This document shows positions 29,157 to 36,448 of a DNA stretch of 64,000 bases, one piece after another (within the stretch, counting starts at the first letter, position 1; the number at the start of each line of letters is the position of its first letter). Under the pieces are notes generated by a model. The model searched no databases, had not been told where the DNA came from, and saw only the letters and a program-made list of their open reading frames with translations. The DNA is from Microbacterium sp. Root166 (GTDB lineage: Bacteria > Actinomycetota > Actinomycetes > Actinomycetales > Microbacteriaceae). A program made the translations under genes and the position numbers. The stretch is taken from positions 1,565,241 to 1,629,240 of the forward strand of contig NZ_LMGL01000001.1 in assembly GCF_001427145.1 (NCBI RefSeq), written 5' to 3'.

Positions 29157-29740
29157 CCTCGTACACGATCCCCAACGTCGTGGCGCAGCATCCGCGCGGC
29201 GACCGCGTCATGGACGTCTACTCGCACCTGCTCTCAGAGCGCGTGGTGTACCTGGGCACGGGCATCGACGCGGGCGTCGCGAACGCGCTGATCGCGCAGC
29301 TGCTGCACCTCGACGCCGACAACGCCGATCGCGACATCCAGCTCTACATCAATTGCGAGGGTGGCGATCCGTCGGCGATGCTCGCGGTGTACGACACCAT
29401 GCAGCACGTGCGGCCGGATGTCGCGACCACCGTCGTCGGGCAGGCCATCGGTGTCGGCGCGGTCATGCTCGCCGCCGGGGCGGCGGGCAAGCGAGCGGTG
29501 CTGCCGCACGCCCGGGTAGTCCTGCATCAGCCGGCCGCGCAGGCGAGGGGCGCGATCCCGGATCTGATCCTTCAGGCCGACGAGCTCGTCCGGGTGCGCG
29601 GCGACGTCGAGGCGATCCTCGCGCGGCACACCGGCAAGGACCCGGCGCGCCTGCGCACCGACACGGACCGCGACCGGGTCTTCACCGCGGCGGATGCCGT
29701 GGCCTACGGCCTGGCCGACCGGGTGCTCGAGGAGCGCTGA
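29153..29740 (+). CDS. ClpP-like protein lacking the catalytic serine
   Basis: 195 residues. The fold is clear (LYINCEGGDPSAML, GKRAVLPHARVVLHQPAAQ), and His125 and Asp174 (TDRDRVFTAADAVAYGLAD) are kept, but the nucleophile segment reads VVGQAIGVGAVMLAAG with Gly100 where active ClpP has Ser (GQAASMGA). It should be inactive alone and probably partners the product of the upstream gene, in the way cyanobacterial and plastid ClpR subunits partner ClpP. ATG 29153 overlaps the previous stop and has GGAGGT 6 nt before it. Confidence 0.88.
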   Translation: MTSYTIPNVVAQHPRGDRVMDVYSHLLSERVVYLGTGIDAGVANALIAQLLHLDADNADRDIQLYINCEGGDPSAMLAVYDTMQHVRPDVATTVVGQAIGVGAVMLAAGAAGKRAVLPHARVVLHQPAAQARGAIPDLILQADELVRVRGDVEAILARHTGKDPARLRTDTDRDRVFTAADAVAYGLADRVLEER

Positions 29741-29766
29741 CCCGTCTCGCCTGTTCGCGCGGGCAC

Positions 29767-29854
29767 CAACTCCTCAAATCTGAGCCGGAGATCGCCCACG
29801 GCCCGCGTGATCTCGGCGGACTCGCGGCCGAGCGACGCGGGCTTTGAGGAGTTG
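29767..29854. repeat. Intergenic palindromic element, tandem unit 1
   Basis: Perfect 12-bp arms CAACTCCTCAAA (29767-29778) and TTTGAGGAGTTG (29843-29854), with GCGTGATCTCGG inside. Unit 2 at 29924-30020 shares the AACTCC start, the GCGTGATCTCGG core and the GTTGTG end at nearly the same spacing. Confidence 0.7.
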
Positions 29855-29923
29855 TGGCACGCGCGTCGAGGCGACCAGGCTGGGCCAGGTCAAGCCCGGC
29901 CCGCGCGGCGCGTTCGATCGCGT

Positions 29924-30020
29924 GTGCACAACTCCGGCAACCCGCACCTCCGCTCGGCCTGTTGCGCGTGATCTCGGGGCGTGATCGGCGGCCGCCGCTC
30001 GGATTGCCGACGTTGTGCAC
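29924..30020. repeat. Intergenic palindromic element, tandem unit 2
   Basis: Arms 29924-29940 (starting GTGCACAAC) and 30004-30020 (ending GTTGTGCAC) pair at 15 of 17 positions. It is offset from unit 1 by about 162 bp. Together they fill the 290-bp gap between the convergent clpP-like and MBL genes; no gene is seen there. Confidence 0.7.
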
Positions 30021-30032
30021 GTCGGCGCGGGG

Positions 30033-30749
30033 TCAGTGGCGGGCGGCAGCGCGGACGGCTCCGGCGATGTCGGCCGGGGTGCCGTTCCAGGGCGCGCCGT
30101 GCCCCGGCAGCACCCAGACCGCGTCGACGCCGGCGAGCCGGTCGAGCGAGGCCAGTGCGAGCGCCGGATCGTCGGTGAAGGGTGCGGGCTGCGCGCCCCC
30201 GCGCCCGGTCAGGACGTGGCGGGTCGTGAGTGCGTCCCCGACGAAGAGCGCCGAGGCCGCCGGAACGTGGATCGCGATGCTCCCGGGCGAGTGGCCGGGC
30301 AGGCCGATGATCTCGGGTGCGCCGGGCAGGTCGAGCACATCGCCGTCGGCCACCTCGACGACCTCGCGCAGGTACTCGGTGCGCCAGCCCCTCTTACGCA
30401 GGGCGTAGCTGAAGAAGCCGAGGGTGGGCCCGAGGCGCATCGGGCCCATCGGGGTCTTCGGCTTGTCGCCGCCCTTCGCCCGATCGGCATCGGCGGCGTG
30501 CACGTGGATCGGAACGCCGTGGTCGCGGCGCAGCCGCTCCGCGAATCCGAGGTGGTCGCTGTCGCCGTGCGTGAGCACCACACCGCGGATGTCGCTCAGG
30601 GACCGGTCGATCGACGCGAGTTCGGCGGTCAGGTCGCTCCAATGCCCGGGCAGACCGGCGTCGATCACCGTGATCCCCTCAGGCGTGACGACGAGATAGG
30701 CGGCGACGATGTCGTTGCCGATGCGGTGCAGGTGCGGGCCGAGTCGCAT
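30033..30749 (-). CDS. Metallo-beta-lactamase-fold hydrolase
   Basis: 238 residues. The two-metal motif is LTHGDSDHLGF near residue 60 (H-x-D-x-DH with Gly after the first His, so the HxHxDH first position pattern is THGDSDH), with further ligands in LPGHSPGS and the DALTTR region and PGHGAPW near the end. Glyoxalase-II-like family; substrate unknown. GGAGG lies 5 nt before ATG 30749. It faces a TetR gene, which probably regulates it. Confidence 0.82.
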   Translation of the reverse strand: MRLGPHLHRIGNDIVAAYLVVTPEGITVIDAGLPGHWSDLTAELASIDRSLSDIRGVVLTHGDSDHLGFAERLRRDHGVPIHVHAADADRAKGGDKPKTPMGPMRLGPTLGFFSYALRKRGWRTEYLREVVEVADGDVLDLPGAPEIIGLPGHSPGSIAIHVPAASALFVGDALTTRHVLTGRGGAQPAPFTDDPALALASLDRLAGVDAVWVLPGHGAPWNGTPADIAGAVRAAARH

Positions 30750-30777
30750 GGTGTCCTCCGGTGATTGTGATCGCTAT

Positions 30778-30787
30778 GCTACGTAGC
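30778..30787. promoter_or_regulatory. Possible TetR operator in the MBL/tetR gap, site 1
   Basis: GCTACGTAGC, a perfect 10-bp palindrome flanked by CTAT on both sides. Confidence 0.45.
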
Positions 30788-30790
30788 TAT

Positions 30791-30813
30791 GATGGCTTAC
30801 GTCAATAGCCATC
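30791..30813. promoter_or_regulatory. Possible TetR operator in the MBL/tetR gap, site 2
   Basis: GATGGCT-N9-AGCCATC, 7-bp perfect arms, 17 bp before the tetR ATG. Confidence 0.5.
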
Positions 30814-30829
30814 GCAGGAGGTCAGTCGA

Positions 30830-31354
30830 ATGCCTACGCCGGAGCGCACGTCCCTCGCCGCCATCGTCGACGCCGGGCGCGTCCTGCTCGAAGCCGGCGG
30901 GCCCGCGACTCTCACGATGCAGGCGGTCGCGCAGCGCGTCGGGGTTCGTGCCCCGTCGCTCTACAAGCGCGTCCGCGATCGCGAGGCGCTCGTGCAGCTC
31001 GTCGCCGAGGCGACCGTCGAGGATCTCGGGCGCCGGCTCGCGGCATCCGATGGATCACTCACCGCGCTCGCGCGCGTCTACCGCTCCTTCGCGCATGAGC
31101 ACCCGGAGGGGTTCCGGCTGATGTACTCGGTGCCTGGCAGCGCCGATGCGCTGCAGCGGGCCAGTGAACCTGTCCTTCGGGCGGCCGGCGAAGCCGTCGG
31201 CCCGGACGAGGCCCTCGATGCTGCCCGGCTGCTCACGGCGTGGGCGACCGGCTTCGTGAGCATGGAGCTCGCGGGTGCGTTCCGGCTCGGCGGCGACGTC
31301 GACCAGGCCTTCGAGTACGGGCTCGCCCGGCTCGAGAGGGCGCTCGGGAACTAG
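30830..31354 (+). CDS. TetR/AcrR-family regulator with WHG-type C-terminal domain
   Basis: 174 residues. HTH at roughly 10-55 (AIVDAGRVLLEAGGPATLTMQAVAQRVGV, then APSLYKRVRDREALVQLV); the short C-terminal domain ends with ATGFVSMELAGAFRLGGDVDQAFEYGL, typical of the TetR_C_33/WHG group. GGAGG lies 8 nt before ATG 30830. Divergent from the MBL gene with palindromes between. Its last 4 bp overlap the end of the converging ligD-type gene. Confidence 0.87.
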   Translation: MPTPERTSLAAIVDAGRVLLEAGGPATLTMQAVAQRVGVRAPSLYKRVRDREALVQLVAEATVEDLGRRLAASDGSLTALARVYRSFAHEHPEGFRLMYSVPGSADALQRASEPVLRAAGEAVGPDEALDAARLLTAWATGFVSMELAGAFRLGGDVDQAFEYGLARLERALGN

Positions 31355-32595
31355 TCGGTGCCCGGCTTGCCCGGCCAGACCTTGCCGGCCCACGGGTCGT
31401 AGTCGGCGATCAGCGCCTCCTGCGCCGGGCGCTCGGGCTCGGGCACGTGCTGCAGGTTCACCCGCACGCGGTACCAGAGCGAGCTCGAGCCGCGCATGCC
31501 GTCCACCATCACGTCGGCCGGGTGCAGAAGCGGGACGACGGACGGATGCCGCGCCTTCCACTGCTCGAGAGCGTCCAGCGCTTCGGGCTTGGTCTTGGTG
31601 CGGGCCACCTCGATCAAGGGCATCGTCGACTGCCTGCGGCCGTCCGGCCCGCCGGCGCGCGGCGGCTTCTCGGCGGGTCCGAGCTCCTTCGCGAGTGCGA
31701 GCAGCCCGTCGAGCGTGCCGATCGCGTCGTCGATGCCGCGGTGCGGGTCGCCGATCGCCGCGAAGCGCTCGAGCACCGTGGCTACGGTGAACTCCTCCGG
31801 CCGGCGAACGGCGACCTCGTCCCAGTCCATCGGCGTCGACACCCGGGCATCCGGCAGCGGTCGGATCGAGTACGCGGATGCCACGGTCCGGTCCTTCGCG
31901 TTCTGATTGAAGTCGATGAACACGCTCTCGCCGCGCTCCTCCTTCCACCACCGCGCCGTCGCAAGTCCGGGCGCCCGGTTCTCGACCTCGCGCGCGAGAG
32001 TTTCGGCGGCAAGCCGGACCTGCTTGTAGTCCCAGTGCGGTGCGATGCGGACGAGGATGTGGAGGCCGCGGGATCCGCTCGTCTTGGGCCAGCCGATTAG
32101 CCCGACGTCGTCGAGCACCTCGCGCGCGACCATGGCGACATCGACGATCTGCGCCCAGTCCACGCCGGGCATGGGGTCGAGGTCGATGCGCAGCTCGTCG
32201 GGGTGGTCGAGGTCCTCGGAGCGGATCGGGTGCGGGTTGAGGTCGAGGCAGCCGAGGTTGACCACCCACGCCAGGCCCGCGGCATCCCGGATCACCGCCT
32301 CTTCGGCAGAGGTGCCCCGGGCGTACTGCAGCGTCGCGGTGTCGATGAAGTCGGGGTGGTTCTCGGGCACGCGCTTCTGGAAGAACGCCTCTTGATCGAT
32401 GCCCTTCACGAAGCGCTTGAGCACCATCGGCCGTCCGCCCGCTCCGCGCAGGGCTCCTTCGGCGACGGCGAGGTAGTAGGTCACGACGTCGAGCTTGGTC
32501 AGCCCTGGCCCTGGGAACACGACCTTGTCGGGGCTCGAGATGCGGACGTCCTGTCCCTCGATCTCGAGGATCTCCTCTTTGCGTGCGGGACTCAT
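31351..32595 (-). CDS. LigD-type DNA primase-polymerase domain protein (stand-alone)
   Basis: 414 residues, the archaeo-eukaryotic primase fold of LigD only, without ligase or nuclease domains. Motifs: metal-binding pair in LRIDLDPMPG near residue 140, SGSRGLHILVRI near residue 175, and YSIRPLPDARVSTPMDWDEV near residue 240. In two-component systems this polymerase fills gaps with Ku and a separate ligase in non-homologous end joining; neither partner is in the window. The last 100 residues (Lys/Arg-rich WKARHPSVVP and following) are extra. ATG 32595 is leaderless. Confidence 0.88.
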   Translation of the reverse strand: MSPARKEEILEIEGQDVRISSPDKVVFPGPGLTKLDVVTYYLAVAEGALRGAGGRPMVLKRFVKGIDQEAFFQKRVPENHPDFIDTATLQYARGTSAEEAVIRDAAGLAWVVNLGCLDLNPHPIRSEDLDHPDELRIDLDPMPGVDWAQIVDVAMVAREVLDDVGLIGWPKTSGSRGLHILVRIAPHWDYKQVRLAAETLAREVENRAPGLATARWWKEERGESVFIDFNQNAKDRTVASAYSIRPLPDARVSTPMDWDEVAVRRPEEFTVATVLERFAAIGDPHRGIDDAIGTLDGLLALAKELGPAEKPPRAGGPDGRRQSTMPLIEVARTKTKPEALDALEQWKARHPSVVPLLHPADVMVDGMRGSSSLWYRVRVNLQHVPEPERPAQEALIADYDPWAGKVWPGKPGTD

Positions 32596-32601
32596 CCGCC
32601 C

Positions 32602-32607
32602 ACGCTA
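32602..32607 (-). promoter_or_regulatory. -10 hexamer TAGCGT of the LigD-type polymerase gene
   Basis: On the minus strand TAGCGT, 6 nt, ATG 32595: leaderless layout. Confidence 0.55.
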
Positions 32608-32649
32608 GCGGCGCGTCCCGACGTCGGCCAGAGGCTGTCGGCCCTGTTC

Positions 32650-32702
32650 ATCTGTGCGAGTCAGACCCTCACGGGCGCCGCGAAGGTTGATTTCGCACAG
32701 AC
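32650..32702. repeat. 53-bp dispersed palindromic element, copy B
   Basis: Starts ATCTGTGCGA and ends TTTCGCACAGAC with an 11-nt loop, same length and layout as copy A (5995-6047). The right arm matches copy A at 18 of 21 bases; the left arm has diverged more, so its own pairing is weaker. Confidence 0.8.
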
Positions 32703-32713
32703 GACGCCGAAGC

Positions 32714-33055
32714 TCAGGCCGCGAGTGAGTAACTCGCGCGGACGCCGACCACCGCGCGCTCGACAGCGTGCGAGCGGAGGTCGTCCACGACCGCGGCGGT
32801 GAGCTCCACCAGCGTCACCTCGAGGGCTCCGGCGACGGCGGCGATCATCTCGCTCGAGGGCTCCTTGAGCCCGCGCTCGATCTCGGATAGGTACTGCGGC
32901 GAGACGCCGGCGCAGTCGGCCGTATCGGCGAGGCGCTCGCCGCGTTCGTGCCTCAGTCGCCGCAGCCTGTCGCCGAGCGCGTCACGCCACAGCGGCTCTG
33001 GCTCGCGAGGCGTCCGCGGTGCGGGCTTGGTCGGCAGGTGGATGATCTCGGCCAT
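32714..33055 (-). CDS. XRE-family regulator resembling ClgR
   Basis: 113 residues. The Cro/CI-type HTH spans about 25-80: LGDRLRRLRHERGERLADTA, then VSPQYLSEIERGLKEPSSEM, a segment close to actinobacterial ClgR (LSEIERGRKEPSSE in mycobacteria, from memory). It ends in Ala-Ala, as ClgR does; in that family the C-terminal alanines are a degron for ClpP. ClgR activates clp genes; two clpP-type genes lie 4 kb away. ATG 33055 is leaderless; the longer frame upstream has no homology. Confidence 0.75.
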   Translation of the reverse strand: MAEIIHLPTKPAPRTPREPEPLWRDALGDRLRRLRHERGERLADTADCAGVSPQYLSEIERGLKEPSSEMIAAVAGALEVTLVELTAAVVDDLRSHAVERAVVGVRASYSLAA

Positions 33056-33061
33056 GCGGTC

Positions 33062-33067
33062 ACGATA
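33062..33067 (-). promoter_or_regulatory. -10 hexamer TATCGT of the ClgR-like gene
   Basis: On the minus strand TATCGT, 6 nt, ATG 33055. Confidence 0.55.
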
Positions 33068-33121
33068 GAACGCGGATGCCGCAGCCTTCGACCCGTTCCG
33101 CTCAAAGCAGAACGGCCGCTC

Positions 33122-33207
33122 GTGCACAGAGTCGGAGATCCTGCGCGACACGCGGGGACGCGGCATCCGATGGCGGCGTGTTGCCCGCCGAATCCGATTC
33201 TGTGCAC
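33122..33207. repeat. Intergenic palindrome upstream of the ClgR-like gene
   Basis: GTGCACAGAGTCGGA (33122-33136) and TCCGATTCTGTGCAC (33193-33207) pair at 14 of 15 positions across a 56-nt centre. The outer GTGCACA word recurs in the tandem element at 29924-30020. Confidence 0.6.
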
Positions 33208-33218
33208 AGCGACAACGA

Positions 33219-33250
33219 GAACGGCCGCCCGGAGAACCGGGCGGCCGTTC
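33219..33250 (-). terminator. Terminator of the YccA/Bax1 gene
   Basis: Perfect 14-bp stem (33219-33232 with 33237-33250), 4-nt loop; on the minus strand it is followed by TCGTTGT. It lies 20 bp after the stop at 33270. Confidence 0.8.
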
Positions 33251-33269
33251 GAGCGCGGAGCGCGTAGGG

Positions 33270-34178
33270 CTAGTTGCTGCCGCGCACAATGGCGATGATG
33301 CGCAGGATCTCGACGTACAGCCACACGACGGTGACCATGATGCCGAAGGCGCCGAGCCAGCCGTACTGACGGGGAGCGCCGTTGCGCACGCCCTGCTGGA
33401 TCTGGTCGAAGTCGAGCACGAGCGAGTACGCGGCCATGATGACGACGAGGACGCCGATGATGAGGCCGAGCGGGATGCCCATGATCGTCTCGCTGAGCAT
33501 GCCGAACGCACCGTCGGTGACGCCGGTCCACATGAGCACGATGTTGATCAGCGAGAAGACGAGGTAGCCGACCATGGCGATCAGGAAGACCTTGGTGGCC
33601 TTCTTCGAGGCGCGGATCTTGCCGCTGGCGAAGAGCGCCAAGGTCACGCCGACGACCGAGAAGGTCGCGAGCGTCGCCTGAACGACGATGCCGGGCCACA
33701 TGAACTCGAAGAACGCGGAGATGGCGCCGACGAAGAGACCCTCGAACGCGGCGTAGGCGAAGATCAGCGCGGGGCGGACCTTCTTGCGCGAGGTGAAGAT
33801 GATCACCATCGAGAGCACGAAGCCGCCGAGTGCGCCGATGAGCCACGGGGCCATCGACGGGTTCGGGTTGATGGCGGTGACGCCCGCCATCGTCCAGACC
33901 CAGCCGGCGACAGCGGTGACGAGCAGGACGGCGAACAGTCCGGCGGTCTTCCAGACGGTGTCCTCGACCGACATGCGGTCGGTCTCGATGGCGCCGGCGG
34001 CGGGGGCGGAGTACATGCCTTCCAGGTGCGCCTGGGCTGCGGCATCCGTTCCGGCGCGCTGCGCCGTGGCGTACTGCGTCTGCGCGGCGGGCGGCGGAGT
34101 CAGGCCGACCTGCCGGCCGCCGGCGGTCTTCGGGTCCTGGAAGGCCGGGCTGTTGAACGCGGGGTTGTTGAGGGCCAC
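33270..34178 (-). CDS. YccA/Bax inhibitor-1 family membrane protein
   Basis: About 302 residues from GTG 34178, which begins ALNNPAFNSPAFQDPKTAGG; ATG-like starts up to 34244 are possible. After an 85-residue Ala/Pro-rich soluble part come seven helices with the family's VGAISAFFEFMWPGIVVQATLATFSV and DFDQIQQGVRNGAP (acidic pair of the BI-1 calcium-leak pore region) near the end. Inner membrane; in other bacteria YccA modulates FtsH. GGAG lies about 12 nt before the chosen start. Confidence 0.85.
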   Translation of the reverse strand: MALNNPAFNSPAFQDPKTAGGRQVGLTPPPAAQTQYATAQRAGTDAAAQAHLEGMYSAPAAGAIETDRMSVEDTVWKTAGLFAVLLVTAVAGWVWTMAGVTAINPNPSMAPWLIGALGGFVLSMVIIFTSRKKVRPALIFAYAAFEGLFVGAISAFFEFMWPGIVVQATLATFSVVGVTLALFASGKIRASKKATKVFLIAMVGYLVFSLINIVLMWTGVTDGAFGMLSETIMGIPLGLIIGVLVVIMAAYSLVLDFDQIQQGVRNGAPRQYGWLGAFGIMVTVVWLYVEILRIIAIVRGSN

Positions 34179-34318
34179 TGCTCTCACACTCCAAGTCGAG
34201 GGGTTCGGTACAGCGCGTTGCTGTGGATCAACGATATCCGACACGCCGCCCGATGAGGCAGACGGCGGCTGGAAGCTGGCTTTGATTCGGCGCCGGGAGC
34301 GGCGTCATCCCGCGCCGG

Positions 34319-34324
34319 TAGCCT
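34319..34324 (+). promoter_or_regulatory. -10 hexamer TAGCCT of the glycerophosphodiesterase gene
   Basis: TAGCCT, 6 nt, ATG 34331. Confidence 0.55.
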
Positions 34325-34330
34325 GAGACG

Positions 34331-35341
34331 ATGCCCCGCCGGACCCCGCTCGTGATCGGCCACCGCGGTGCGCCCGGATATCGCCCCGAGCACTCGCGCT
34401 CGTCGTACGACCTGGCGCTCGAGCTGGGCGTCGACGCCGTCGAGCCCGACATCGTCGTCACGCGCGACGGCGTGCTGGTGGTGCGGCACGAGAACGAGAT
34501 CTCGGGCACGACGGATGTCGCGGATCGCCCCGAGTTCGCCGACCGCCGGACCACGAAGACCATCGACGGCACCGAGCACACCGGATGGTTCGCCGAGGAC
34601 TTCACGTGGGACGAGCTCTCGACCCTGCGCTGCCGTGAGCGCCTGCCCGAGATCCGGCTCTCGAGCGCGAGCTTCGACGACGAGCAGCGCGTGCTGCGGC
34701 TGCGCGATGTGCTCGACCTGGTGCGGGCCGGCTCGCTCGAGCAGGGGCGCGAGATCGGCGTCGTTCTCGAGATCAAGCACGTGACGTACTTCGCCTCGCT
34801 CGGGTGGGACGTCGCCGCCATGGTCGATGCCGAGCTTCGCGAGGCCGGCTGGGCGTCGGGGGAGTGGCCGCTCACGATCGAGGCGTTCGAGTCGACGGTG
34901 CTCTACGCCCTGCAGGACCGCGGTGTCGTCGCCGCGTACGTCTACCTGCTCGAGGCCTCGGGTCGGCCGTTCGACCTGCTCACCGCGCACGGCAAGGCGG
35001 CGCTGACCTACCGGCAGACGGCGGCCCCCGCCGGGCTCGACCAGCTCGCCGGCCGGGTGGACGGCATCAGCGTCGACAAGCGCATGATCCTCGCGCCCGA
35101 CAAGCTCGGACGCACCAGCGGACCGTCGAGCGTCGTGGCCGACGCCCATGACCGGGGTCTCCGGGTCTTCACCTGGACCTGCCGCCCCGAGAACCGCTTC
35201 CTGATCCCGCAGTTCCGCGGTTCGGGTGGTCCGTCGGCCTTCGGCGACTGGGAAGCCGAGTGGGCGGTGATCCGGGATGCCGGAGTCGACGGCGTCTTCG
35301 TCGACCACCCCGATCTCGGTGTGGCGTTCTTCCGCTCCTGA
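34331..35341 (+). CDS. Glycerophosphodiester phosphodiesterase
   Basis: 336 residues, GDPD TIM barrel. The catalytic N-terminal motif GHRGAPGYRPEHS (His-Arg and the E-H pair) at residues 10-22 is followed by AVEPDIVVTRDGVLVVRHE with metal ligands Glu-Asp and catalytic His. VLEIKHV is the later Glu-x-Lys motif. It hydrolyses glycerophosphodiesters to glycerol-3-phosphate and an alcohol. No signal peptide is seen, so it is probably cytoplasmic. Leaderless start. Confidence 0.92.
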   Translation: MPRRTPLVIGHRGAPGYRPEHSRSSYDLALELGVDAVEPDIVVTRDGVLVVRHENEISGTTDVADRPEFADRRTTKTIDGTEHTGWFAEDFTWDELSTLRCRERLPEIRLSSASFDDEQRVLRLRDVLDLVRAGSLEQGREIGVVLEIKHVTYFASLGWDVAAMVDAELREAGWASGEWPLTIEAFESTVLYALQDRGVVAAYVYLLEASGRPFDLLTAHGKAALTYRQTAAPAGLDQLAGRVDGISVDKRMILAPDKLGRTSGPSSVVADAHDRGLRVFTWTCRPENRFLIPQFRGSGGPSAFGDWEAEWAVIRDAGVDGVFVDHPDLGVAFFRS

Positions 35342-35427
35342 GCGCGCCGCGCGCCGGTCCGTCGCGTCTCGCCAAGCGAGGGCTCAGGTCCGCCGCGCGC
35401 CGGAGGCGACGGGATCGGGGGTGTGGC

Positions 35428-35433
35428 TAGGGT
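35428..35433 (+). promoter_or_regulatory. -10 hexamer TAGGGT of the ABC-2 operon
   Basis: TAGGGT, 7 nt, GTG 35441. The spacing selects GTG 35441 over in-frame GTG 35432. Confidence 0.5.
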
Positions 35434-35440
35434 GAGTCGC

Positions 35441-36448
35441 GTGACCTCCCCCGGCATCGTCGTCGAAGGAGTCCGTCGCGCGTTCGGTGAGGTCCAGGCG
35501 GTGCGGAGCGTGACCCTTCGGGCGAGCGCCGGCCGCGTCACGGGACTCGTCGGCCCCAACGGCTCCGGCAAGACGACCCTCCTGCTCATGCTCGCCTCGC
35601 TGCTCGCCCCCGATGCGGGCACGATCCGCATCGGCGGCGTCGACCCGGTGACCGATCCGCACGCGGCCAGAGCGCTCATCGGGTGGATGCCCGATGCCCT
35701 CGGCGCCTGGAACTCGCTGACCTCGCGCGAGACGCTCGTCGTCACGGCGCGGCTGTACGGGATGCCGAAGGCCGACGCCGCGGCGCGGGCAGAGGTGCTT
35801 CTCGCCGAAGTCGGTCTGATGCCACTGGCGGATGCCCCGGCCAAGGTGCTCTCGCGCGGACAGAAGCAGCGGCTCGGGCTCGCCCGGGCGCTTGTGCACG
35901 ACCCGCAGGTGCTGCTCCTCGACGAGCCCGCCTCGGGCCTGGACCCCCAGGCCCGCATCGACCTGCGCGTGCTGCTGCGCCGGCTCGCCGCCGAGGGTCG
36001 GACCGTGCTCGTCTCGAGCCACATCCTCTCCGAGCTCGAAGAGGTCGTCGACGACGCCGTCTTCCTGCTGGCGGGCGAGACCGTCGACCCCGGTCGCGTC
36101 GCTGCGGCCTCTCGCCGCGCGCGCACCTGGCGTGTGCGGCTGGCCGGGGCCGAGGCATCCGTCGCCGCACCTCAGGTCGCGGTTGCGCTGAGGATCGACG
36201 CTGCCGCCGCGGTCGTGGATCGCCGCGATGTGCTCGTCGCGTTCGACTCGGACGAGACCGCGGCCTCTGCCCTGCGCGAGCTCATCGCCGCAGGCCTCCC
36301 CGTCGCCGAGTTCGCCGCAGCGCAGGGCAGCCTCGAGCACACGTTCCTGGACCTCGGCAGCGGCGTTCCGCCTCAGGCGCCTCCGTCGCCGGCGCTGCCA
36401 CCGACAGACCTGCCCACCGGGCCGACGAGCGAGGGGGCCTCCGAATGA
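35441..36448 (+). CDS. ABC-2 type exporter, ATP-binding subunit
   Basis: About 335 residues. GPNGSGKTTLL, MPDALGAWNSLTSRET (Q-loop replaced by Met-Pro-Asp), signature VLSRGQKQRLGLARAL (LSRGQ variant), VLLLDEPASGLDP and SSHILSELEEV. From residue 215 a C-terminal domain follows, ending in a Pro-rich tail. The gene overlaps the permease by 4 bp. Substrate unknown. Confidence 0.9.
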   Translation: MTSPGIVVEGVRRAFGEVQAVRSVTLRASAGRVTGLVGPNGSGKTTLLLMLASLLAPDAGTIRIGGVDPVTDPHAARALIGWMPDALGAWNSLTSRETLVVTARLYGMPKADAAARAEVLLAEVGLMPLADAPAKVLSRGQKQRLGLARALVHDPQVLLLDEPASGLDPQARIDLRVLLRRLAAEGRTVLVSSHILSELEEVVDDAVFLLAGETVDPGRVAAASRRARTWRVRLAGAEASVAAPQVAVALRIDAAAAVVDRRDVLVAFDSDETAASALRELIAAGLPVAEFAAAQGSLEHTFLDLGSGVPPQAPPSPALPPTDLPTGPTSEGASE

